A stretch of DNA of 64,000 nucleotides from Pseudomonas putida. GTDB taxonomy: Bacteria; Pseudomonadota; Gammaproteobacteria; Pseudomonadales; Pseudomonadaceae. The notes under the pieces were generated by a model. The model did not search any database, was not told where the DNA came from, and saw only the letters and a list, made by a program, of their open reading frames with translations. The position numbers and the translations under genes were made by a program. Positions 42,789 through 54,141 of the stretch are shown piece by piece; position 1 is the first letter of the stretch; the number at the start of each line of letters is the position of its first letter. The stretch covers positions 3,911,501 to 3,975,500 of the forward strand of contig CP047152.1 of assembly GCA_041879295.1 (NCBI GenBank). Direction: 5' to 3'.

Positions 42789-42861
42789 ATCTGCCCAGCC
42801 AGTGGGCTTGACCACCCCCACAGATAACCGTACATACCTGCAAGGTCACGACAAGGTTTGC

Positions 42862-44004
42862 TTAGACCAACACCCCACCCAGGGCACTGACCAACTGCGC
42901 CAACTGCGGCGCCTCCCCGTGCAAGCGCACGGCCAGCCCCTCGATCTCGCGCCTTGGCGGGTATTGCTTGCGCAACTGGTCGAACGCCGCTCGCTGTTGC
43001 TGCGGATCATCGCTCAGGCTACGGCGGAAATCGGCATCATCGCGGCGCGGGTCATACACGGCGCGACACAGGGTGGCCAAGGCCCAGGACAGGTCGGTGC
43101 TGGCATCCAGATCGATCTGCGCCAACGGTGGCCTTGGCAGCAGCTCGCCCAGTCGCACCTGCTCGTCCACACCCAGGAAGCGGCACAGCGCCTGGTAGAT
43201 CTGCGCCGTACCACGCTGGCGACCATCGAGGCTATAGCCGGCAATGTGCGGCGTAGCCAGTGTGCACAGGTCGGCCAACTGCAGGTCGACCTGCGGCTCC
43301 CCTTCCCACACATCCAGCACTGCGTGCACGTCTTCTCGGTCCAGCAGCAGCTCGCGCAGGGCCACATTATCCACCACCGGGCCACGGCTGGCGTTTACCA
43401 GCCAGGCACCTGGGCGCAACTGTGCCAGCTGCGCCTGCCCCAGCAGGTGCCAGGTCGGGTACTCGCCGCCGCGTTGCAATGGGGTATGCAAGCTGATCAC
43501 ATCGCACTGCTGCAGGATGGTTTCGAGGCTGACGTAGTCGCCGCCCTCGGCGGCCTGACGCAACGGGTCGCACACCAGCACCTTCCAGCCCAGGCCGTGC
43601 AGCACCCGCACCAGACGGCCACCCACTTCACCCGCGCCCACAACGCCATACACGCGCTCAGGCAATGCCACGCCATCCAGCTCGGCCAGAGTCAGCAGGC
43701 TGCCCAGCACGTAATCGACCACGCCGCGGGCGTTACAGCCAGGCGCGCTGCTCCAGCGGATACCGGCCTCTGCAAAGTAGTCCAGGTCCAGATGATCAGT
43801 ACCAATGGTGCAAGTGCCGACAAAGCGTACACGGCTGCCTTCGAGCAACTGACGGTCGACCTTGGTCACCGAGCGTACCAGCAGGATATCGGCGTCCTTG
43901 ACGCTGGCAGCATCGAGGCTTCGGCCGGGGTAGCGGCGAATTTCACCGAACCCCTGGAAGAAGGCATCGAGCAGCGGGATGTTCTCGTCGGCAACTATCA
44001 GCAT
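42862..44004 (-). CDS. pdxB: Erythronate-4-phosphate dehydrogenase
   Basis: A 380-residue NAD-dependent D-2-hydroxyacid dehydrogenase that oxidises 4-phosphoerythronate in the DXP-dependent pyridoxal phosphate pathway. [16 protein letters not shown] at the start, the Rossmann motif [16 protein letters not shown], and [15 protein letters not shown] are typical, as is the extra C-terminal dimerisation domain of PdxB. The likely catalytic His lies in the [13 protein letters not shown] motif. The next upstream gene on this strand is tusA, 60 bases away. Confidence 0.95.
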   Translation of the reverse strand: MLIVADENIPLLDAFFQGFGEIRRYPGRSLDAASVKDADILLVRSVTKVDRQLLEGSRVRFVGTCTIGTDHLDLDYFAEAGIRWSSAPGCNARGVVDYVLGSLLTLAELDGVALPERVYGVVGAGEVGGRLVRVLHGLGWKVLVCDPLRQAAEGGDYVSLETILQQCDVISLHTPLQRGGEYPTWHLLGQAQLAQLRPGAWLVNASRGPVVDNVALRELLLDREDVHAVLDVWEGEPQVDLQLADLCTLATPHIAGYSLDGRQRGTAQIYQALCRFLGVDEQVRLGELLPRPPLAQIDLDASTDLSWALATLCRAVYDPRRDDADFRRSLSDDPQQQRAAFDQLRKQYPPRREIEGLAVRLHGEAPQLAQLVSALGGVLV

Positions 44005-44064
44005 GGTGCTCTCCTGTCTGGGGAGAGCAGTGTAGGCGCAACGCCGGGCCTGTTCCAGAGCGAT

Positions 44065-44307
44065 TCAGTCGGCTTTCTTGCGGATCCAGTACAGGAAAGT
44101 GCCGGCGTCCTCTTGCTGCTGCAGCAGCTCGTGGCCGAGGAAGTTGCAGAACTTGGGGATGTCGCGGCGGGTCGACGGGTCAGTGGCGATGACCTTGAGC
44201 AGGCCGCCGGCGGCCAGGTTGCGTACGTGCTGGTGCAGCATCATCACCGGTTCCGGGCAGTTCAGGCCGGTGGCATCGAGGATGGCGTCGGGGGTGAAAT
44301 CGGTCAT
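44065..44307 (-). CDS. tusA: Sulfur carrier TusA
   Basis: An 80-residue sulfur-carrier protein. The TusA signature [22 protein letters not shown] contains the sulfur-accepting Cys. It is expected to take sulfur from IscS for the 2-thiouridine modification of tRNA. The ATG at 44307 agrees with the family start. It sits upstream of pdxB. Confidence 0.95.
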   Translation of the reverse strand: MTDFTPDAILDATGLNCPEPVMMLHQHVRNLAAGGLLKVIATDPSTRRDIPKFCNFLGHELLQQQEDAGTFLYWIRKKAD

Positions 44308-44395
44308 GGGGGGCTCCGAAAATGATCGCTATTGTCGCGCATAGCGCGGTGCGGTCCAAGGGGGCTTAGACGCATGCCTTCAGCATTGTGTGAAT

Positions 44396-44628
44396 ATTGA
44401 GATCGAGCGCCGCCCGCGCGGCGCATCGCGAGCTTCGCTCGCTCCTACGTTTGTTTCTGGCCAGTAACGCCTGTTACAGGCGCGCGCGACCGTTTTGTTT
44501 GTACGACGCAATATCGCGCCAAGCGCCAAAGCGTTCGCGCGCAAATGGCACAGAAATAATTGGCCCGAAACAAACGTAGGAGCGAGCGAAGCTCGCGATG
44601 CGCCGCGCGGGCGGCGCTCGATCTCAAT
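44396..44628. repeat. 233-bp element with 68-bp inverted arms
   Basis: The arm at 44396-44463 (starting ATTGAGATCGAGCGCCGCCC) is repeated in inverted orientation at 44561-44628 with 67 of 68 positions identical. The 97-base centre contains a weaker inner pair (GCGCGCGACCGTTTTG against CAAAGCGTTCGCGCGC). The whole unit could fold as a cruciform or long hairpin. It fills the gap between tusA and rlmM. It resembles a non-autonomous mobile or REP-type element; no target duplication is evident. Confidence 0.82.
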
Positions 44629-44663
44629 GCAAACAGCAAATGCAAACCATCCACCTGAAACGC

Positions 44664-45728
44664 TCAGCGCGGTTTCAAATCGAGCCGCCTCAGGTGGCAA
44701 GTCACTTCCTCGCGGTCGTGGTACAGCTGCTTGCAGGCGATCGACACCTTGATCTTGCGTGCCTTGAATGTCGCCTCCATACGATCGAGCAAGCGCCGTA
44801 CTTCGGCATAACGCTGCTTCATCGGCAACTTCAGGTTGACCACTGCCTCGCGGCACAGCCCTTCACCCAGCCAGGTTTCGATCAGCGAGGTGGTACGCGC
44901 CGGCTTCTCGACGATATCGCACACCATCCAGTCTACCGGCTGCTTCGGCTGCCAGGTAAACCCATCGGCCATCAAGTGCTGGACCAGGCCGGTGTCCATC
45001 AGGCTTTCGGCCATCGGCCCGTTGTCGATGGCTGTCACCAGCATGCCGCGGCGCACCAGCTGGTAGGTCCAGCCACCCGGCGAGGCTCCCAGGTCGACGC
45101 CGGTCATGTCATCACCCAGGCGCTGCTCCCACTGCTCACGCGGAATGAACTGGTGCCAGGCTTCTTCCAGCTTGAGTGTCGAACGGCTGGGCGCCTCGCG
45201 AGGGAACTTCAGGCGCGGGATGCCCATGGGCCACAAGGCGCTGTTGCTGGCCGATGCAACGCCGACAAATACCCGCCGGCCGCTGATGAAGGTCAGTAGC
45301 AAACGTGGGCGGCCAGGGTCATCGACCAGGCGGCCGGCCTTCTCCAGGGCCTTGCGCAACGGCACTTCGAACTTTCGGCAAAAGGTGGACAATTCCTTGC
45401 CTTCGTTGCTGTCCAGCACCTCCAGCCAAAGGCTGCCGAACACCGGGAAGTTGGCCAACTGTGCCAGCAGCACACTGATGCGGTCACTTTCCGGCAGTTC
45501 GACGTAACCGCCACGTGCCCACTGCCGCGGGAAAATCAGCTGGTTGAAACGCAGTTCCCCCATCAAGCGCTCGGCACCGCCCTCCTCGCTACAGACAAAC
45601 TCGGCACTGGCACTTTGCGGCTTGCCTTTGGCATAGCCGGCAACACCCAGGCGGGCGGCATGTTCGCTGATCTCGGCGCAAACCTCGCCCTCGAAACCGG
45701 GCCGGCAATGCATGAACAGGGTATTCAT
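44664..45728 (-). CDS. rlmM: 23S rRNA C2498 2'-O-methyltransferase
   Basis: A 354-residue SAM-dependent methyltransferase. An N-terminal THUMP-like region comes first and a Rossmann domain second, with the SAM motif VDLGASPGGWTYQLVRRG and the catalytic-tetrad context VDWMVCDIVEKP and NLKLPMKQRY. It starts MNTLFMHCRPGFEGEVCAEI, a typical RlmM beginning. Length fits the family (about 355-366). Confidence 0.95.
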   Translation of the reverse strand: MNTLFMHCRPGFEGEVCAEISEHAARLGVAGYAKGKPQSASAEFVCSEEGGAERLMGELRFNQLIFPRQWARGGYVELPESDRISVLLAQLANFPVFGSLWLEVLDSNEGKELSTFCRKFEVPLRKALEKAGRLVDDPGRPRLLLTFISGRRVFVGVASASNSALWPMGIPRLKFPREAPSRSTLKLEEAWHQFIPREQWEQRLGDDMTGVDLGASPGGWTYQLVRRGMLVTAIDNGPMAESLMDTGLVQHLMADGFTWQPKQPVDWMVCDIVEKPARTTSLIETWLGEGLCREAVVNLKLPMKQRYAEVRRLLDRMEATFKARKIKVSIACKQLYHDREEVTCHLRRLDLKPR

Positions 45729-45826
45729 CTCTCACTCCACTACGGCTGGCGCACCACAGGCGCCGGCAGGGCGGCGATGATAAAGGAAGTTCGGAACCTG
45801 CGACACGCCCCGCCGGTCCAGAAAAG

Positions 45827-45858
45827 GGTCAGGTAGCCTAAACCGGTCTAACCTGACC
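45827..45858. promoter_or_regulatory. Inverted repeat upstream of acnA
   Basis: GGTCAGGTAG and CTAACCTGACC form an inverted repeat with one bulged base and an 11-base spacer, 95 bases upstream of the acnA ATG. It may be an operator or a leader hairpin. The sequence does not match a regulator site I know. Confidence 0.45.
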
Positions 45859-45952
45859 ACTCAGCCAGGTCCGTACCGTGCGGACCGATACAGAGCGGTG
45901 CTGCCGGCAAACCGTGAATATTTGCCGGGCACCGGTGCAGAAGGAGTTGGCA

Positions 45953-48694
<2,742 letters not shown>

Positions 48695-48736
48695 GACGGA
48701 TAGCCTGGCACAGGATTTGTGCCGTTTTCTAAACCG

Positions 48737-48756
48737 AGCGCCGCGCGGGCGGCGCT
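48737..48756. terminator. GC-rich hairpin after acnA
   Basis: AGCGCCGC / GCGGCGCT with a GCGG loop lies 42 bases past the acnA stop. It has no T-run. Its sequence shares the GAGCGCCGC...GCGG core with the arms of the inverted element at 44396-44628. Confidence 0.5.
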
Positions 48757-48889
48757 TGGTCACATGGGCGCCGGTGCCCCACAGCCGTATGCGTCCAAGT
48801 CCCTCGCGACAGGGCTGGCCCTTGGCCACCCATTCGGTCATCATCTGACTCACCCGTCATTGATGGCAATCAATGAACCAAATATCCAT

Positions 48890-48916
48890 TCAATAAAACC
48901 AGCGGCTTGCCGATAC
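48890..48916 (+). promoter_or_regulatory. Sigma-28 (FliA) promoter of aer
   Basis: TCAA, 15 bases, then GCCGATAC: the same architecture as the cheV promoter in this window and a near-complete match to the sigma-28 consensus. The -10 element ends 28 bases before the aer ATG. Confidence 0.9.
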
Positions 48917-48944
48917 CTGTCGAAAGCCCTGCGGACTATCACCC

Positions 48945-50510
48945 ATGCGTAACAACCAGCCGATTACCCAGAGAGAACGGACTTTCCCTGCCCAGCAGCG
49001 GTTGATCTCCACTACCAACGCCAAGGGTGTGGTGACCTACTGCAACGATGCCTTTATCGAAATCAGTGGTTTCACCCGCGAGGAGCTGACTGGCGCACCG
49101 CACAACCTGGTGCGCCACCCCGACGTACCGCCTGCCGTGTTTGCCCATATGTGGCAAACCCTCAAGCAGGGCCAGCCGTGGATGGGTATCGTCAAGAACC
49201 GCTGCAAGTCCGGCGACCATTACTGGGTCAACGCCTATGTCACCCCCATCTTCGATAACAACCAGGTCGTTGGCTTCGAGTCGGTGCGAGTCAAGCCCAC
49301 CGCCGAGCAGATCCGCCGCGCCGAGGCTCTGTACCAGCGCATCAACCAAGGCAAGCCGCCGGTACCGCGCCGCGACAAGTGGCTGCCGGTGCTGCAGGAC
49401 TGGCTACCGTTCATCCTGATCAGCCAGGTGGGCTTCCTGATTGGCAACTGGCTGGGTCATTCCTGGGGCTTTGCCTTGGCCGCAGGGCTTTCGGTACCAC
49501 TGGGCCTGCTTGGCCTGAGCTGGCAGCAACGCGGCCTCAAGCGCCTGCTGCGCCTGGCCGAGCAAACCACTTCCGACCCACTGATCGCGCAGATGTACAC
49601 CGACAGCCGTGGCGTGCAGGCGCGCCTGGAAATGGCCATGCTCAGCCAGGACGCACGCATGAAAACCTGCCTGACACGCCTACAAGACAGTGCCGAGCAC
49701 CTGAGCGACCAGGCACGGCAGTCCGATGCCTTGGCGCACAAGAGCTCTTCGGGGCTGGAGCGCCAGCGGGTGGAGACCGAACAAGTCGCCGCTGCGGTAA
49801 ACCAGATGGCTGCCACCACCCAGGAAGTGGCCAACCATGTGCAGCGCACCGCCGATGCCACCCAGGAAGCCAACCGCCTGACCAGCCAGGGCCGGCAGAT
49901 TGCCGGAGAAACCCGCGAGGCCATCGAACGTCTGTCGGCGGCAGTGGGCGAAACCGGCCAGACAGTTACGCAACTGGCCAAAGACAGCGACGAGATTGGT
50001 GGCGTGGTCGACGTGATCAAGGGCATTGCCGACCAGACCAACCTGCTGGCGCTGAACGCAGCCATTGAAGCGGCGCGCGCCGGTGAAATGGGCCGTGGTT
50101 TTGCCGTGGTAGCTGATGAAGTACGTCAGTTGGCCCAGCGCACCGCCGAATCCACCGGGCAGATCCACGGCCTGATCGCCAAGCTGCAACAAACCGCCAG
50201 CAACGCAGTGCTGACCATGGAAACCGGCCACCGCCAGGCACAGGAAGGCGTTGATCGGGTAATGCAGGCCGACGAGGCGCTGGTAGGCATCAGCGAAGCG
50301 GTAGCCAATATCACCGACATGGCTACCCAGATTGCTGCTGCAACCGAGGAGCAGACCGCAGTGGCTGACGAGATCAGCCGCAACATCAGCACCATTGCCG
50401 AACTGGCCGACCAGACCGCCGAACAGGCGCAGCACTCGGCACTGCTGAGCGAGGAATTGACCAGCACTGCGGGCAGCCAGTATTCGCTGGTGGAGCGTTT
50501 CAACCGCTGA
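48945..50510 (+). CDS. aer: PAS-type aerotaxis receptor (Aer-like)
   Basis: A 521-residue chemoreceptor without a periplasmic domain. The N-terminal PAS domain (about residues 20-120: [53 protein letters not shown]) is the FAD-binding type of E. coli Aer. Two closely spaced membrane segments (about 145-190) form a hairpin, and a signalling domain follows with the hairpin [21 protein letters not shown] or close variant. It should report redox state or oxygen to CheA. Pseudomonas putida has several Aer paralogues; this is one of them. A FliA promoter lies directly upstream. Confidence 0.93.
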   Translation: MRNNQPITQRERTFPAQQRLISTTNAKGVVTYCNDAFIEISGFTREELTGAPHNLVRHPDVPPAVFAHMWQTLKQGQPWMGIVKNRCKSGDHYWVNAYVTPIFDNNQVVGFESVRVKPTAEQIRRAEALYQRINQGKPPVPRRDKWLPVLQDWLPFILISQVGFLIGNWLGHSWGFALAAGLSVPLGLLGLSWQQRGLKRLLRLAEQTTSDPLIAQMYTDSRGVQARLEMAMLSQDARMKTCLTRLQDSAEHLSDQARQSDALAHKSSSGLERQRVETEQVAAAVNQMAATTQEVANHVQRTADATQEANRLTSQGRQIAGETREAIERLSAAVGETGQTVTQLAKDSDEIGGVVDVIKGIADQTNLLALNAAIEAARAGEMGRGFAVVADEVRQLAQRTAESTGQIHGLIAKLQQTASNAVLTMETGHRQAQEGVDRVMQADEALVGISEAVANITDMATQIAAATEEQTAVADEISRNISTIAELADQTAEQAQHSALLSEELTSTAGSQYSLVERFNR

Positions 50511-50543
50511 AGCTCACGGCTTGCCGCGCCACCGCTGTGGGTG

Positions 50544-50580
50544 GGCACCGGCTTTGCCGGTGTTCGCGGGCAAGCCCGCT
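50544..50580. repeat. Single REP unit
   Basis: GCACCGGCTTTGCCGGTG followed by TTCGCGGGCAAGCCCGCT: one REP unit with an extra upstream hairpin, without an inverted partner. It lies between the convergent aer and pseudouridine synthase genes. Confidence 0.65.
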
Positions 50581-50608
50581 CAAGGACCGCGTAAGCCCGC
50601 TTGCTGTG

Positions 50609-51493
50609 TCACCAGTCCAACCGCAAGCGGCTCTCGAAGTAGCGCTCTTCCCCGCTCAGCGGGTCCTCGAAACGCAGGCTTTGCGCCAGCAGTTTCAGCG
50701 GCCGCTGGTAGTCATCCTCTTCATTGAGCAATTGCGGATAGAACGGGTCATTGCTGATCCCTGCACCCAAAGCCGCCATGTGAACACGCAATTGATGGGT
50801 CTTGCCGGTCACTGGCGACAGCCCATAGCGCCATTGCTCACCGTTCTTCTCCAGCACCTCGGCCAGCGTTTCACTGTTGGCATCACCCTCCACCTCATGC
50901 ATGCGGAAAAATGGCTCGCCATGCACCAGGCGGCTTTTGTGCACCAGCGGGAACACATGCTGCGGCATGGCAGCGGCAATGGCCTGGTAACGCTTGTCGA
51001 TACGCCGCTCGGGGAACAGCCGCTGGTAAGCGCTGCGGCTGTGCGGGTTGGCAGAAAACAGCACAAGCCCGGCGGTGTGCCGGTCAATACGGTGCAACGG
51101 CACCAGGTGCGGGTTGTCCAGGCGACGGATCAGGCGGCGCAACAAAGTCTGCTCGACATATTCACCGGTCGGCGTCACCGGCAGAAAATGCGGTTTATCG
51201 GCCACCACCAGGTGCTCGTCCACATGCAGCACCACCTCCTGCACCGGGATCGGCCGTTCGTTCGGCACCTCACGGAAGTAATGCAAACGCATGCCACGCT
51301 TGTAAGGCAGGTCGGCGGCAACTGCCTGCCCCTCGGCATCCAGCACCCGGCCACGGGCAAAGCGGTCAAGCCACTGGGCGCGGTCAATAGCCTTGAAGTG
51401 ATCACACAAGCAATCGAGCACGGTCACCCAGTTACCAGGTGGCAAGCACACCGTACTGGCTTGCTGGCGGGCGGGGTCGAAAGGCGTGGTCAT
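50609..51493 (-). CDS. RNA pseudouridine synthase (RluA family)
   Basis: A 294-residue RluA-type enzyme that converts uridine to pseudouridine in rRNA or tRNA. The catalytic Asp is in LVPLHRIDRHTAGLVLFS; the DEHLVVADKPHFLPVTPTG, RIDKRYQAI and PVTGKTHQLRVHMAALG motifs complete the fold. An N-terminal segment of about 90 residues with an S4-like region precedes it. The exact target base is not deducible, so no gene symbol is given. Confidence 0.92.
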   Translation of the reverse strand: MTTPFDPARQQASTVCLPPGNWVTVLDCLCDHFKAIDRAQWLDRFARGRVLDAEGQAVAADLPYKRGMRLHYFREVPNERPIPVQEVVLHVDEHLVVADKPHFLPVTPTGEYVEQTLLRRLIRRLDNPHLVPLHRIDRHTAGLVLFSANPHSRSAYQRLFPERRIDKRYQAIAAAMPQHVFPLVHKSRLVHGEPFFRMHEVEGDANSETLAEVLEKNGEQWRYGLSPVTGKTHQLRVHMAALGAGISNDPFYPQLLNEEDDYQRPLKLLAQSLRFEDPLSGEERYFESRLRLDW

Positions 51494-51544
51494 GGCTGGG
51501 CTCGGGACATTGATGGCCGCGCATTATCGCCCAAGCCCGTGCCC

Positions 51545-51853
51545 TCAACCAGCCCGGGCCATCGCCTCGCAGCGCTCCTTCAGCCAGCGCAGTACCTGTA
51601 CCGGCTCCCAGCGGCCAGGGTCATAGAGGGCATAGAGCAACCCCTGATAGCCCACCACATCCAACCCACGGTGGTAACCGGCCCGCTGGAACAAGGCCTC
51701 GATCTCGGCGAAGCAGGTATTGAAGTGGACTTTGCCGAACGGCGTGCAGTCGCCGGTTACCAGGCCTTCGAGGCGCAGTTCCAGAACGGCGTCAGCCACC
51801 CGTTCCACGGGCATGCGGTTGACGCTGTACTTGAGTTGCTCGACATTGAGCAT
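51545..51853 (-). CDS. Unknown 102-residue protein under a LexA box
   Basis: A 102-residue soluble protein (starts MLNVEQLKYSVNRMPVERV) that I do not recognise. It has two Cys, no signal peptide and no membrane segment; VGYQGLLYALYDPGRWEPVQVLRWLKERCEAM suggests an alpha-rich C-terminus. The ATG at 51853 is preceded by GAGGTG at the right distance. A perfect LexA box lies 16-31 bases upstream, over the -10 region of a plausible promoter (TTGACG, 18 bases, TATGCT), so it should be induced by DNA damage. A role in the SOS response is inference from this site. It follows an M15 peptidase gene on the same strand. Confidence 0.82.
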   Translation of the reverse strand: MLNVEQLKYSVNRMPVERVADAVLELRLEGLVTGDCTPFGKVHFNTCFAEIEALFQRAGYHRGLDVVGYQGLLYALYDPGRWEPVQVLRWLKERCEAMARAG

Positions 51854-51868
51854 GGCTTCACCTCGATA

Positions 51869-51884
51869 CTGTATTTATATACAG
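51869..51884. promoter_or_regulatory. LexA box upstream of an unknown gene
   Basis: CTGTATTTATATACAG is a full CTGT-N8-ACAG SOS box with an AT-rich palindromic core, as strong as the second lexA box in this window. On the minus strand it overlaps the -10 hexamer of a TTGACG-N18-TATGCT promoter. Confidence 0.92.
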
Positions 51885-51918
51885 CATACGAACATCCCCT
51901 TGCTGCCGTCAATGCGCT

Positions 51919-52350
51919 TCATTGCAGCCCCGCCAGGTAGCCGCTGCCTTTGCGCAGGGTCAGCACCTGCCTGCGCGGCGTGCCGCGCGTCACCGACAGA
52001 TGCACCCATTTGTCGAATTCCAGGATCAACTGATCGAAGGGCACCGCACTTTCGCTGATTCGCCGGACGGTCTCGCGCGGGCTGACCTCGATCACCGTGA
52101 AGTCCGCCGCCAGCCCTTGTACGTGCTGGCTGTCGGAGGCGCCACCGATCAACCGGTTGACCCTTTCACTGCGATACCCGCTGCTGATGATGATGGGCGC
52201 GTCGAACAATGCACGTACCTGCTCCAGCGCACAGCACAGCAATTGCAGGTTGGCCCTGGCTTCGAGGGGCGGTGCATTATCGAACCCGTCCCGGGCGGCG
52301 AGCTGGGAAACGGTCATTTCATCGAAGGTGAAATGTGGAGTGATCAGCAT
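51919..52350 (-). CDS. M15-family D-Ala-D-Ala carboxypeptidase-like protein
   Basis: A 143-residue zinc peptidase of the M15A type. Zinc ligands and catalytic residues are visible: His and Asp in DSQHVQGLAADFTV, and His in WVHLSVTRG; SSGYRSERVNRLIGGA precedes them. It begins directly with LITPHFTFDEMTVSQLAARDG and has no signal peptide, as in phage endolysins and cytoplasmic peptidoglycan hydrolases. It should cut peptidoglycan cross-links or stems if exported or released by lysis. It lies upstream of the LexA-box gene on the same strand. Confidence 0.88.
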   Translation of the reverse strand: MLITPHFTFDEMTVSQLAARDGFDNAPPLEARANLQLLCCALEQVRALFDAPIIISSGYRSERVNRLIGGASDSQHVQGLAADFTVIEVSPRETVRRISESAVPFDQLILEFDKWVHLSVTRGTPRRQVLTLRKGSGYLAGLQ

Positions 52351-52458
52351 GGCGAGCTATTCCGATGATGGAGAAGGTTACCGGCGACGGTGCGCCTGCA
52401 ACAGATCATCAGCTCGCTTCACAAATCATGGAGCAGGGTTGCAACTCCTCTGCAGCCA

Positions 52459-52698
52459 TCATTGCCCAAGAAAGGCCACCACTTGTTCGGTATCGAAGGG
52501 CCAGTGCAGCTCGGCGCCGTTGTCACAGCGCCGCAGCACCGGAATGATCAGGCCATAACGCTCGAACAAAGGCTCGCTCTCGGCGATGTCGACCAGCTCT
52601 ACCAGCAGGCCATGATCGACGAGGGGCATCAACACGGCCTCGGCCACTTCGCACAGGTGGCAGCCGAGGGTACCGAACAGTTGACATTCAGGCAGCAT
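52459..52698 (-). CDS. Glutaredoxin-like protein
   Basis: A 79-residue thioredoxin-fold protein of the glutaredoxin-like (DUF836) group. It starts MLPECQLFGTLGCHLCEVAE with a CHLC redox motif at residues 15-18, and has the cis-Pro in GLIIPVLRR. Such small proteins are often thiol-disulfide reductases of unknown client. The ATG at 52698 gives the family length; the longer open frame enters the palindromic element and is rejected. It lies downstream of that element on the same strand as amt. Confidence 0.87.
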   Translation of the reverse strand: MLPECQLFGTLGCHLCEVAEAVLMPLVDHGLLVELVDIAESEPLFERYGLIIPVLRRCDNGAELHWPFDTEQVVAFLGQ

Positions 52699-52735
52699 GG
52701 GGCAGGTCCCGGGTTGGCGTACACAACAGCCTATT

Positions 52736-52900
52736 CTAGTGTGGTGTTTCACAAATAACGACCATAACTCGCGGCGCTTTTTGCGCTCATGCGGCGTTGT
52801 CGTTCCTCGCCGTAGCTGGGCTACGACTCGTCGCGACGCCTTGCCTGAGCGCAACAATCGCTCGCGAGTTATTGGCCGTATTTGCAAAACACCACACTAG
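52736..52900. repeat. 165-bp palindromic element bounded by CTAG
   Basis: Between CTAG at 52736 and CTAG at 52897 the whole stretch is one imperfect palindrome: the arms CTAGTGTGGTGTTT... and ...AAACACCACACTAG match along about 80 bases with some mismatches, closing on CGTAG/CTACG around a 5-base loop. It lies 32 bases beyond the amt stop and upstream of the glutaredoxin gene. It resembles a miniature inverted-repeat element. It may also end amt transcription. Confidence 0.8.
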
Positions 52901-52932
52901 GCCCGCCACGCCCACCCTGCACCTGACCTGGC

Positions 52933-54141
52933 TCAATCCTGGCTGGTAGCACCGATCCGGTGCAGCGACAGGTCCGCGCCCTGGAACTCCTGCTCATGGC
53001 TCAAGCGCAGGCCATGCAGCGCACGGATTGCTCCATACACGGCAAAGCCACCGGCCAAAGCCACCAGCACCCCCATCAGGCTGCCCAGCAGCTGGCTGAC
53101 CAGGCTGACACCGCCCATGCCGCCCAACGCCACCTGGCCGAACACGCCACAGGCGATGCCCCCCCACACGCCACACAGGCCGTGCAATGGCCACACACCC
53201 AGGACGTCGTCGATTTTCCAGCGATTTTGCGCTGCGGTGAAAGTCCAGACAAAGAGCGCCCCCGCCACCAGGCCGGTGACCAGCGCTCCAACCGGGTGCA
53301 TCAGATCGGAACCTGCGCAAATCGCAACCAGCCCGGCCAGCGGACCGTTATGCAGGAAGCCGGGGTCGTTGCGCCCGGCCAGCAACGCTGACAGGGTGCC
53401 ACCCACCATGGCCATCAGCGAGTTGATCGCCACCAGGCCACTGACACCCTGCAAGGTTTGGGCACTCATGACGTTGAAGCCGAACCAGCCGATGATGAGG
53501 ATCCACGAGCCCAACGCCAGAAAGGGAATGCTCGACGGCGCGAACGCCACCAAGCGGCCCTCGCGGTAGCGCCCACGGCGCGCGCCCAGCAGCAGCACCG
53601 CCGCCAGCGCCAGCCAGCCCCCCATGGCGTGTACCACCACGGACCCGGCAAAGTCATGGAACGGGGCGCCGAAGCGAGCCTGCAGCCAAGCCTGCACGCC
53701 CAGGTTGCCGTTCCACACCACACCCTCGAAGAACGGATAGACGAACGCCACGATCAATGCCGTGGCGCACAACTGCGGCACGAATCGCGCCCGCTCGGCG
53801 ATGCCCCCGGAAATGATCGCCGGAATCGCCGCCGCAAAGGTCAGCAGGAAGAAGCACTTGACCAGTGCATAGCCATGGTCGACAGCCAGCGTCGCTGCCG
53901 GCTGGAAGAAGTTGACCCCATAAGCGATCCAGTAGCCTATAAAGAAGTAGACCAGCGCCGAGATGGCAAAGTCGCTGAGGATCTTCGACAAGGCGTTGAC
54001 CTGGTTCTTGTGGCGCACCGTGCCCACTTCAAGAAACGCAAAGCCGGCATGCATGGCCAGCACCAAGATGGCGCCCATGAGAATGAACAGGGTGTTGGAA
54101 CCGTGGACCAGAGAGTCCATAGCGCTGTGCATGTTTTCCAT
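52933..54141 (-). CDS. amt: Ammonium transporter (Amt/MEP/Rh family)
   Basis: A 402-residue inner-membrane ammonium channel with about 11 membrane segments. Family landmarks are MHAGFAFLEVGTVRHKNQVN, the central DFAGSVVVHAMGGWLALAA and PLHGLCGVWGGIACGVFG, which carries one of the paired pore His residues. The ATG at 54141 places the first membrane segment about 17 residues in. There is no glnK next to it, unlike the usual glnK-amtB operon, so PII control is not evident. A 15-base palindrome lies 57 bases upstream. Confidence 0.93.
   Translation of the reverse strand: MENMHSAMDSLVHGSNTLFILMGAILVLAMHAGFAFLEVGTVRHKNQVNALSKILSDFAISALVYFFIGYWIAYGVNFFQPAATLAVDHGYALVKCFFLLTFAAAIPAIISGGIAERARFVPQLCATALIVAFVYPFFEGVVWNGNLGVQAWLQARFGAPFHDFAGSVVVHAMGGWLALAAVLLLGARRGRYREGRLVAFAPSSIPFLALGSWILIIGWFGFNVMSAQTLQGVSGLVAINSLMAMVGGTLSALLAGRNDPGFLHNGPLAGLVAICAGSDLMHPVGALVTGLVAGALFVWTFTAAQNRWKIDDVLGVWPLHGLCGVWGGIACGVFGQVALGGMGGVSLVSQLLGSLMGVLVALAGGFAVYGAIRALHGLRLSHEQEFQGADLSLHRIGATSQD

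Noticed and set aside
44380..44856. 158-residue minus-strand open frame over the inverted element
   Set aside because: Its sequence comes mostly from the inverted repeat and the rlmM 3' end; similar repeat-derived frames are common false genes in pseudomonads.
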